Of a stretch of 5,713 nucleotides of DNA, positions 1 to 4,292 are shown in pieces. The notes beneath the pieces are model-generated. The model made no database searches. It was given only the letters and a program-made list of their open reading frames with translations, and was not told the DNA's origin. The position numbers and the translations under genes were made by a program. The DNA comes from Lachnospiraceae bacterium (GTDB lineage: Bacteria > Bacillota > Clostridia > Lachnospirales > Lachnospiraceae), in assembly GCA_003519685.1 (NCBI GenBank), contig DOWG01000306.1:1-5713 (forward strand), given 5' to 3'. The stretch's first letter is position 1. Every line of letters starts with the position of its first letter.

Positions 1-1
1 T

Positions 2-100
2 TGGAGCTTTATGTACCGCTACGTAACGCAACTAAGCGAAAGCGTCTCCGAATCGGATACATTTGTCGAAATCACAACATGGTATACATGTCGGGTGTGA
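2..100 (+). other. open frame at window edge, possible tail of an unrecognised convergent gene
   Basis: From base 2 a plus-strand frame stays open for 32 codons and ends at TGA 98-100. Its last residues read FVEITTWYTCRV. Frame 1 is also open, from base 1 to a TAA at 124-126, and is rich in Lys and Arg. I recognise neither. If one is real it is the 3' end of a gene starting outside the window and running towards rplQ, and it would share the symmetrical terminator at 152-192. Two overlapping short open frames are equally compatible with non-coding DNA. The stretch 1-130 otherwise shows only small palindromes (47-57 and 77-91). Confidence 0.15.
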
Positions 101-132
101 ACAGTAACAAGAAAAGAAATAGATAAAGAAAT

Positions 133-156
133 AAGCAAGCAAACAAGTAAGTAAGT
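133..156. repeat. short 4-bp tandem repeat beside the rplQ terminator
   Basis: Six consecutive 4-base units of the form AAGC, AAGC, AAAC, AAGT, AAGT, AAGT run straight into the A-tract of the terminator. The last units supply part of the outer terminator stem (TAAGT 152-156 pairs with ACTTA 188-192). It looks like a low-complexity, slippage-prone tract. No function is evident. Confidence 0.6.
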
Positions 157-192
157 AAAAAAAAGTTTGCTGTCGCAAACTTTTTTTACTTA
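152..192 (-). terminator. strong intrinsic terminator after rplQ, probably bidirectional
   Basis: The core stem is GTTTGC (165-170) with GCAAAC (175-180), loop TGTC. It is continued by seven A:T pairs (158-164 with 181-187) and, after one bulged A (157), by TAAGT/ACTTA (152-156 with 188-192). This makes about 18 bp in all. On the minus strand the stem is followed by eight T, so it ends the rplQ transcript 15 bases after the rplQ stop codon. On the plus strand it is followed by seven T, so it could also stop transcription arriving from the left. This is the only full-strength terminator in the window and marks the end of the operon. Confidence 0.93.
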
Positions 193-206
193 AATCTTAT
201 ATTTTA

Positions 207-743
207 TTAGATTAACTCAATTAATACTTCCATAGCTGCATCACCCTTACGAGGTCCGATCTTTACGATTCTTGTGTAACCACCGTTACGGTTTGCATAT
301 TTCGGTGCGATTTCATCGAACAGCTTGTCAGATAAGTTAACTGCTTTGGTGTTTCTCTTCTTTCCGGCATTTTCTGCGGGAACTTCGGTAATCGGGTAAA
401 GGAACTTCATCATCTGTTTTCTTGCATGAAGACGGGATGGGCTGTCCTTCTTAATTGTCTTCTCTACATTATCGAAAACGGTAACCTTCTTACCATCTAC
501 TACTTCTTTTACTCTTTTTCCATCTTTATCTTTGCGGGCAACTTTTGTTGTTACCGTAACCGTCTGGAAATTGTCTCTTTCCTTTACAGCAAGCGCAATC
601 ATGCTTTCAGCAATCTTACGAATTTCTTTTGCCTTGGACTCTGTAGTAACGATTTTGCCATGGTACAGTAAATTCGTAACCTGGTTTCTCAGTAAAGCCT
701 TTCTTTGGCTAGACGTTCTTCCAAGCTTTCTATAACCTGCCAT
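207..743 (-). CDS. rplQ: 50S ribosomal protein L17, long form with an internal insertion
   Basis: Structural protein of the large ribosomal subunit that binds 23S rRNA near the peptide exit tunnel. The N-terminus (MAGYRKLGRTSSQRKALLRN) and the C-terminal block GGYTRIVKIGPRKGDAAMEV (residues 154-173) are the family signature. At 178 residues it is far longer than the usual 112-127. The extra length is a charged stretch at about residues 55-103, between the first helix pair and the conserved SRLHARKQ motif (103-110), with a shorter extra segment at about 122-135. The frame is intact, so this is an insertion and not a fusion or error. I recall similar long L17 proteins from Lachnospiraceae. The ATG at 743 has a strong AAAGGAGGG site 7 bases upstream. 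It follows rpoA by 42 nt, as in most bacteria, and is the last gene of the operon. Confidence 0.97.
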   Translation of the reverse strand: MAGYRKLGRTSSQRKALLRNQVTNLLYHGKIVTTESKAKEIRKIAESMIALAVKERDNFQTVTVTTKVARKDKDGKRVKEVVDGKKVTVFDNVEKTIKKDSPSRLHARKQMMKFLYPITEVPAENAGKKRNTKAVNLSDKLFDEIAPKYANRNGGYTRIVKIGPRKGDAAMEVLIELI

Positions 744-785
744 TTCATTCCCTCCTTTGAATCATTGTAACTTTACGAAATCTAT

Positions 786-1745
786 TTAATCTTCGCTCTG
801 GCTTAAGGACAAACCAAGCTCTTTTAATTTTGCAAGTACTTCTTCTAAAGACTTACGTCCCAGATTTCTTACCTTCATCATATCTTCCGCCGTCTTATTT
901 GTAAGCTCTTCAACGGTATTAATTCCGGCTCTCTTTAAGCAATTATAGGAACGAACGGATAATTCCAGTTCGTCAATATTCATCTCAAGTACCTTTTCTT
1001 TTTCATTATCTTCTTTTTCAACCATGATCTCAGCTGTTTTCGCATTTTCTGATAAATCGATAAAGGAATTCAGATGCTCGCTTAAAACTTTGGCAGCTAA
1101 GCTTACTGCCTCATCCGGTGCAAGCGTTCCGTTTGTATATACATCCAAGGTAAGTTTATCAAAATCTGTGATCTGGCCTACACGAGTATTTTCTATGGAC
1201 AGATTAACACGTTCTACTGGTGTGTAAATGGAATCAATCGGGATTACTCCAATAGGCAAATCATCATTTTTGTTCTTATCTGCGCTGACATACCCTCTTC
1301 CATTCGTAATAGTTAACTCCATATAGAGTCTGCTATCCGGGCCACCACTTAAGGTTGCGATCACTTGATCAGGATTGAGTATCTCGATATCCGGGTCAGC
1401 CTGTATATCCCCTGCTGTCACTACAACTTCGCCTTCCGCCTCAATATATGCGGTTTTAGGTTCATTCGTATCGCTTGTGTTCTTGATTGCTAAGCTTTTA
1501 ATATTCATGATAATCTCAGTGACATCTTCCTTGCAGCAAGGAATTACACCAAATTCATGAACAACACCGTCAATCTTTATTTGGCTTACAGCAGAACCGG
1601 GTAAGGATGAAAGCATAATTCTTCTGAGAGAATTACCTAACGTGGTACCATAGCCTCTCTCCAAAGGTTCTACTACAAAACGCCCAAACATATTATCTTC
1701 GGAAATTTCTGCAATCTCTATTTTGGGTTTTTCAAAATCAAACAC
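786..1745 (-). CDS. rpoA: DNA-directed RNA polymerase alpha subunit
   Basis: Alpha dimerises to start polymerase assembly, and its C-terminal domain contacts UP elements and activators. The N-terminal domain spans about residues 1-230, with the dimerisation helix region GRFVVEPLERGYGTTLGNSL (21-40) followed by RRIMLSSLPG. A charged linker (about 236-252) leads to the C-terminal domain (about 253-319). There R265, N268, C269, G296, K298 and S299 fall at the same numbers as the E. coli DNA-contacting residues. The length of 319 is normal. The start is GTG at 1745: no ATG lies nearby, and AAGGAGGG (1760-1753) sits 7 bases upstream. An oddity is Cys-Cys at 70-71 (IPCCKEDV), where IPGVKEDV is usual. 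It lies between rpsD and rplQ, the classic alpha-operon place. A 173-nt spacer with a weak candidate promoter precedes it. Confidence 0.98.
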   Translation of the reverse strand: MFDFEKPKIEIAEISEDNMFGRFVVEPLERGYGTTLGNSLRRIMLSSLPGSAVSQIKIDGVVHEFGVIPCCKEDVTEIIMNIKSLAIKNTSDTNEPKTAYIEAEGEVVVTAGDIQADPDIEILNPDQVIATLSGGPDSRLYMELTITNGRGYVSADKNKNDDLPIGVIPIDSIYTPVERVNLSIENTRVGQITDFDKLTLDVYTNGTLAPDEAVSLAAKVLSEHLNSFIDLSENAKTAEIMVEKEDNEKEKVLEMNIDELELSVRSYNCLKRAGINTVEELTNKTAEDMMKVRNLGRKSLEEVLAKLKELGLSLSQSED

Positions 1746-1752
1746 AACAGGA

Positions 1753-1760
1753 CCCTCCTT
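1753..1760 (-). promoter_or_regulatory. ribosome binding site that fixes the GTG start of rpoA
   Basis: On the minus strand AAGGAGGG lies 7 bases before GTG 1745-1743. It is near-perfectly complementary to the 16S rRNA 3' end. Since no in-frame ATG is present just upstream or near the protein N-terminus, this site decides the start. Confidence 0.85.
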
Positions 1761-1774
1761 CTGGGTTATTTGAG

Positions 1775-1799
1775 TTGATTATTACGCATAATAATTCAA
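1775..1799 (-). promoter_or_regulatory. hairpin upstream of the rpoA ribosome binding site
   Basis: TTGATTATTA (1775-1784) pairs with TAATAATTCAA (1789-1799) with one bulged T, giving a 10-bp AT-rich stem on a 4-base loop CGCA. It ends 14 bases upstream of the rpoA Shine-Dalgarno site. No U-run follows, so it is not a terminator. It overlaps the -10 of the candidate rpoA promoter and may simply reflect that AT-rich element. Confidence 0.5.
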
Positions 1800-1807
1800 T
1801 CGGACAA
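1778..1807 (-). promoter_or_regulatory. weak candidate promoter for rpoA-rplQ
   Basis: On the minus strand TTGTCC (1807-1802, 4 of 6 matches to the -35 consensus) is separated by 18 bases from AATAAT (1783-1778, 5 of 6 matches to the -10). The expected transcript start would lie about 25-30 bases before the rpoA GTG. The match is modest, and AT-rich spacers yield such matches by chance. Confidence 0.3.
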
Positions 1808-1910
1808 GATAATTTACATAAAAATGATCTTGCCGGCATTGCATATTGCAATCCTTATCATCGCATAACAAGTACACCTTGCTATATCGAAGTATTGAAA
1901 TATGCAATAC
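1801..1910 (-). other. structured spacer between rpsD and rpoA with competing pairings
   Basis: Four inverted repeats crowd this 110-base stretch. CGG-A-CAAGAT (1801-1810) pairs with ATCTTG-CCG (1827-1835) around one bulge. ATTGCA (1838-1843) pairs with TGCAAT (1847-1852). CAAG (1869-1872) pairs with CTTG (1878-1881). GTATTG (1892-1897) pairs with CAATAC (1905-1910). In addition ATTGCATATT (1838-1847) is a perfect 10-bp complement of AATATGCAAT (1899-1908), so the long-range pair excludes both 6-bp hairpins. Nothing here is protein-like. It may be an RNA control or processing element. Confidence 0.45.
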
Positions 1911-1918
1911 GCAATTAA

Positions 1919-2512
1919 TTATTTTGAGTACAACTCGACAATTAACACTTCATTTACCGGAACATCGATCTGGTCTCTTGTCGGAACTTCTTTTACCGTA
2001 CCTGTCAAGGCTTCATGGTTTGCTTCCAGCCATGCAGGTACCATTCTTCCGTCCGTTACCTCTAAGATATCCTTATATCTTTGTGTATTTTTAAATTTCT
2101 CTTTTATTTCAATGGTATCTCCAGCCTTTACTGTATAGGATGGGATATTAACACATTTACCATTTACCAGTACATGCTTGTGGTCAACGATCTGTCTGGC
2201 TTCTTTTCTTGTTCTTGCATAGCCCAGACGGAAAATCACATTGTCTATTCGAAGCTCTAACAGAGTCATTAAGTTCTCACCGGCTGTACCGTTTTTCATC
2301 TTCTGAGCTCTTACAAATAAGTTACGGAAAGGCTTCTCTAATACACCATAGATGAATTTTGCTTTCTGTTTTTCTCTCAACTGCGTACCATATTCGCTCA
2401 ACTTCTTGCCTTGTCTTACGGAACGATTGGATTTCTTATCAATTCCTAAATAAGCAGGCTCTAAGCCAAGGGCTCTACATCTCTTTAAAACAGGACCCAT
2501 ATCTCTTGCCAT
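1919..2512 (-). CDS. rpsD: 30S ribosomal protein S4, zinc-free form
   Basis: Primary 16S rRNA binder that nucleates 30S body assembly and helps control decoding accuracy. In E. coli it also represses the alpha operon. The S4 RNA-binding domain is at about residues 85-140, with the core LRIDNVIFRLGYARTRKEAR (87-106) and VDHKHVLVNGK after it. The C-terminus IVELYSK is typical. At 197 residues it is slightly shorter than zinc-binding S4. The N-terminus keeps only one cysteine (C12) and the second cysteine is C120, so the N-terminal zinc knuckle is absent (the C-minus form). The ATG at 2512 is preceded by GGGAGGT. It starts 15 nt after the rpsK stop, so coupling is likely. In Bacillus subtilis rpsD lies elsewhere, whereas here it sits within the alpha operon, as in many Clostridia and in E. 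coli. Confidence 0.97.
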   Translation of the reverse strand: MARDMGPVLKRCRALGLEPAYLGIDKKSNRSVRQGKKLSEYGTQLREKQKAKFIYGVLEKPFRNLFVRAQKMKNGTAGENLMTLLELRIDNVIFRLGYARTRKEARQIVDHKHVLVNGKCVNIPSYTVKAGDTIEIKEKFKNTQRYKDILEVTDGRMVPAWLEANHEALTGTVKEVPTRDQIDVPVNEVLIVELYSK

Positions 2513-2527
2513 TGTTTATACCTCCCA

Positions 2528-2929
2528 TCATACTCTTCTGCGTTTAGGCGGGCGACATCCATTGTGCGGAACCGGAGTCACATCCCTGATACTGGTTACT
2601 TCAATACCACAAGCTTGAAGCGCACGGATTGCTGCTTCTCTGCCTTGACCAGGACCTTTTACCATAACTTCAACGGATTTCAAACCATGAACAAGTGCTG
2701 CCTTCGCTGCTGTTTCTGCTGCCATTTGTGCTGCATATGCAGTTGATTTTCTTGAACCTCTAAAGCCTAATCCACCGGCACTAGCCCAAGAAAGTGCATT
2801 TCCTTCAGCATCTGTCAGCGTAACAATTGTATTGTTAAAAGATGACTGAATGTGTGCCTGTCCACGATCGACGTTCTTTTTCACACGCTTCTTTGTCACT
2901 TTTTTTGCTGCTGCTATTTTCTTAGCCAT
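2528..2929 (-). CDS. rpsK: 30S ribosomal protein S11
   Basis: Platform protein of the small subunit that contacts 16S rRNA and lies close to the E-site and the mRNA exit region. The basic N-terminal tail (residues 1-20, nearly all K, A, R and V) is followed by the conserved block GQAHIQSSFNNTIVTLTDAE (23-42) and SWASAGGLGFRGSRKSTAYA (47-66). The C-terminus HNGCRPPKRRRV (122-133) is nearly invariant in the family. The length of 133 residues is normal. Its Asn-Gly pair matches the site known to form isoaspartate in E. coli S11. The ATG at 2929 has GGAGGG 8 bases upstream. A 212-nt spacer separates it from rpsM, which is unusually long for two genes that are normally close, and rpsD follows after 15 nt. 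Confidence 0.98.
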   Translation of the reverse strand: MAKKIAAAKKVTKKRVKKNVDRGQAHIQSSFNNTIVTLTDAEGNALSWASAGGLGFRGSRKSTAYAAQMAAETAAKAALVHGLKSVEVMVKGPGQGREAAIRALQACGIEVTSIRDVTPVPHNGCRPPKRRRV

Positions 2930-2955
2930 CTAACAAACCCTCCTATTGGATTATT

Positions 2956-3113
2956 CAATGATTTGCCCGTCAAGGATAACTCGCGGACAAAATCAAAGTT
3001 TTGATTATTAAAAACCCGCCGGGCGTGTCTTTATTTAATCCTGACAAGCTGACCGATGCAAATCATTGCCAGCCTGCTATTACATTGTCCAAATATGAGT
3101 ATTTCCCACGGAC
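2956..3113 (-). other. structured spacer between rpsM and rpsK
   Basis: CAATGATTTGC (2956-2966) and GCAAATCATTG (3058-3068) form a perfect 11-bp inverted repeat across 91 nt. The stem resumes after a small internal loop with GTCA (2969-2972) and TGAC (3050-3053). Inside lies a local hairpin, AATCAA (2991-2996) with TTGATT (3001-3006), and a GC-rich CCCGCCGGGCG patch (3015-3025). Just outside, GTCC-AAATA (3087-3095) can pair with TATTT (3100-3104) and GGAC (3110-3113). The downstream arm of the long stem ends 12 bases before the rpsK Shine-Dalgarno site (2943-2938), so folding could influence rpsK translation. No open frame of note is present. Confidence 0.5.
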
Positions 3114-3141
3114 ATTATCGTATTATATCTACTTGCTCTCT

Positions 3142-3510
3142 TTACTTCTTCTTATTCGCTACCGTTCTTCTAGGGCCTTTTCTCGTTCTTGCATTCGTCT
3201 TTGTCTTTTGACCACGAACAGGAAGTCCCTTTCTATGACGGATTCCTCGATAGCATCCGATCTCTTGTAATCTCTTAATGTTAAGAGCAACTTCTCTTCT
3301 TAAATCACCCTCAACAGTTTGTGTTTCATCGATAACATCACGAATTCTGGCAACTTCTTCATCTGTTAAATCGCGGACACGCGTATCCGGATTAACATTA
3401 GCAGTAGCTAGAATACGACTCGAACTTGATCTTCCAATACCATAGATATAGGTAAGTCCGACCTCAACACGTTTCTCTCTTGGTAAATCTACGCCACTAA
3501 TACGAGCCAT
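3142..3510 (-). CDS. rpsM: 30S ribosomal protein S13
   Basis: Head protein of the small subunit that touches the P-site tRNA and forms bridges with the large subunit. The N-terminus MARISGVDLPREKRVEVGLT is the family signature. Helix-two-turn-helix elements span about residues 14-80, including YIYGIGRSSSSRIL (21-34) and DLTDEEVARIRDVID (47-61). The basic tail RGIRHRKGLPVRGQKTKTNA (88-107), then RTRKGPRRTVANKKK, is the tRNA- and rRNA-contacting end. The length of 122 is normal. The ATG at 3510 has GGAGGTG 10 bases upstream. It is the first gene of the alpha operon in the E. coli sense. Here it is preceded by a 281-nt structured spacer and followed by a 212-nt one, both much longer than usual. 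Confidence 0.98.
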   Translation of the reverse strand: MARISGVDLPREKRVEVGLTYIYGIGRSSSSRILATANVNPDTRVRDLTDEEVARIRDVIDETQTVEGDLRREVALNIKRLQEIGCYRGIRHRKGLPVRGQKTKTNARTRKGPRRTVANKKK

Positions 3511-3552
3511 GTGTTTAATACACCTCCAAATAATATTTGTTTTTCATAAATA

Positions 3553-3571
3553 CGTAATGCCCTGCATTACG
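3553..3571 (-). promoter_or_regulatory. perfect hairpin in the rpsM leader
   Basis: CGTAATGC (3553-3560) and GCATTACG (3564-3571) form an 8-bp perfect stem with a 3-base loop. It lies about 30 bases upstream of the rpsM Shine-Dalgarno site. No U-run follows on the minus strand, so termination is unlikely; a leader structure or RNA-processing role is possible. Confidence 0.55.
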
Positions 3572-3595
3572 CCAGCCGCTTTAAATTGTGACGAA

Positions 3596-3614
3596 CAAAG
3601 GTGCGTATCCTTTG
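3596..3614 (-). promoter_or_regulatory. second hairpin in the rpsM leader
   Basis: CAAAGG (3596-3601) pairs with CCTTTG (3609-3614) around the 7-base loop 3602-3608. It stands 24 bases from the 3553-3571 hairpin, so the two would stack one after the other in the transcript upstream of rpsM. Confidence 0.4.
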
Positions 3615-3690
3615 CTGCTAAGACTCCATGATGACGGCACGGTTCTTAAGACAAACAAGCAGTGAGTAGCGCATGTCTGCCCACAATATC

Positions 3691-3715
3691 ACAAAAATCC
3701 TGTTGCTTGCAACAG
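3691..3715 (-). terminator. weak terminator-like hairpin between rpmJ and rpsM
   Basis: On the minus strand CTGTTGC (3715-3709) pairs with GCAACAG (3706-3700), realistically as 6 bp on a 4-base loop. It is followed by GATTTTTG, which holds a run of only five T. The stem is short and the T-run is broken by G, so it would at best cause partial termination or pausing between L36 and S13. Confidence 0.3.
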
Positions 3716-3791
3716 TAATTTGTAACACAAAAAGCAAGGACCAGATTATATAAAACAATAGTTAGTTTTTGAGGTACCAACTTATTGTAAA

Positions 3792-3905
3792 TTAGCCTTG
3801 TCTTTGTTTGTGTTTCGGGTTTTCACAGATAACTCTGACACTACCCTTTCTCTTAATAACTTTGCATTTCTCGCAAATTGGTTTTACTGATGATCTTACC
3901 TTCAC
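3792..3905 (-). CDS. rpmJ: 50S ribosomal protein L36, zinc-binding form
   Basis: Smallest protein of the large subunit. It binds 23S rRNA and is stabilised by one zinc ion. The 37-codon frame begins VKVRSSVKPICEKCKVIKRK (first codon GTG, read as Met) and ends with NPKHKQRQG. The zinc ligands C11, C14, C27 and H32 are all present, so this is the C-plus form. The length equals the family norm. The start is GTG at 3905, with GAAAGGGGTG (3922-3913) 7 bases upstream and no competing ATG. It sits between infA and rpsM, the usual place in Firmicutes. A good promoter (3968-3940) and a terminator-like hairpin (4045-3992) lie directly upstream, so it is probably the first gene of its own transcript as well as a member of the longer one. 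Confidence 0.97.
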   Translation of the reverse strand: MKVRSSVKPICEKCKVIKRKGSVRVICENPKHKQRQG

Positions 3906-3939
3906 AGTAATTCACCCCTTTCAAAAAAGTCCATTTTTT

Positions 3940-3968
3940 ATTATATCACCGCAGAAATATAATAGCAA
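3940..3968 (-). promoter_or_regulatory. sigma-A type promoter upstream of rpmJ
   Basis: On the minus strand TTGCTA (3968-3963, 4 of 6 matches to -35) is followed after exactly 17 bases by a perfect TATAAT (3945-3940). A TG sits one base before the -10 (3948-3947), giving an extended -10. The start of transcription would be near 3933, leaving about 28 bases of leader with the rpmJ ribosome binding site inside it. This is the best promoter in the window and would drive rpmJ-rpsM-rpsK-rpsD-rpoA-rplQ. Confidence 0.7.
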
Positions 3969-3991
3969 GCAATATTTTAATTTCACCTTGT

Positions 3992-4045
3992 AAAAAATCT
4001 GGAATCGCATAATATCAAAAGCACCGCTAATCCATTATGGATTCC
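3992..4045 (-). terminator. terminator or attenuator between infA and rpmJ
   Basis: On the minus strand GGAATC-CATAAT (4045-4034) pairs with ATTATG-C-GATTCC (4013-4001). This gives a 12-bp stem with one bulged C and a loop of about 20 bases. The run AGATTTTTT (4000-3992) follows immediately. The long loop and AT-rich upper stem make it weaker than the 152-192 terminator. A competing hairpin, AATCCA (4029-4034) with TGGATT (4038-4043), uses up much of the upstream arm, so the element could switch between terminated and readthrough states. Confidence 0.6.
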
Positions 4046-4073
4046 TTTATCAAAATTCAGGTAGTTCAATCGA

Positions 4074-4292
4074 CTATTTGTCACGCCATATAATTCTTCC
4101 CTTGGTTAAATCATATGGAGATAACTCCAAAGTTACTTTATCACCGGGTACGATCTTAATAAAGTTCATGCGAAGCTTACCACTGATATGTGCTAATACC
4201 TTATGTCCATTCTCTAATTCTACCTGGAACATCGCATTGGGCAGCTTTTCAACTACCGTTCCTTCAATCTCAACAACATCGGTCTTTGACAT
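4074..4292 (-). CDS. infA: translation initiation factor IF-1
   Basis: Binds the A site of the 30S subunit during initiation and helps IF-2 and IF-3 place the initiator tRNA. The 72-residue chain is one S1-like OB fold. Its family core covers EGTVVEKLPNAMFQVELENG (10-29), HKVLAHISGKLRMNFIKIVPGDKV and LSPYDLTKGRI (57-67). The C-terminus IIWRDK differs slightly from the common ITYRFK or ITFRFK ending but lies in the variable tail. The ATG at 4292 directly follows the TAA of the KOW gene with no gap. Its ribosome binding site AAGGAGG (4307-4301) lies inside the last codons of that gene, a classic arrangement for translational coupling. A terminator-like hairpin follows 28 nt after its stop. Confidence 0.98.
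   Translation of the reverse strand: MSKTDVVEIEGTVVEKLPNAMFQVELENGHKVLAHISGKLRMNFIKIVPGDKVTLELSPYDLTKGRIIWRDK

Noticed and set aside
1..130. A promoter for a minus-strand gene lying to the left of the window
   Set aside because: The best pair (TTGTTA with TATACC, 18-base spacing) is weak, and no start codon with a ribosome binding site follows within the window.
426..671. Plus-strand open frames opposite rplQ, rpoA, rpsD, rpsK, rpsM, infA and map, such as this one
   Set aside because: They lie antisense within conserved genes, lack convincing ribosome binding sites and have low-complexity translations. They are shadows of the real reading frames.
3010..3030. GC-rich CCCGCCGGGCG patch beside T- or A-runs as a terminator between rpsM and rpsK
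   Set aside because: The best stem in either direction is only about 3-4 bp with an impossible or tiny loop, so it would not terminate transcription.
1801..3114. CGGACA recurring in spacers (1801-1806, 2984-2989, 3109-3114), each followed by AT-rich sequence, as a possible shared regulatory motif
   Set aside because: Only six bases are shared, the motif also occurs inside rpsM (near 3374), and spacing to the genes differs. Chance cannot be excluded.
3745..3750. TATAAT on the minus strand just after rpmJ, and another at 3122-3127 just after rpsM, as promoters for rpsM and rpsK
   Set aside because: At 16-18 bases upstream neither has a -35 matching more than about 3 of 6 positions, and neither has the TG extension. 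In AT-rich spacers the hexamer alone is weak evidence.
3618..3758. Minus-strand open frame of about 46 codons (TTG start) in the rpmJ-rpsM spacer, rather hydrophobic
   Set aside because: No ribosome binding site, no recognisable similarity, alternative start codon, and it runs through the hairpins of a likely structured leader. A chance open frame in AT-rich DNA is more likely.
3511..3791. A tRNA or other structural RNA gene hidden in the long rpmJ-rpsM spacer
   Set aside because: No cloverleaf, acceptor stem or T-loop consensus could be found in either strand; only separate short hairpins are visible.
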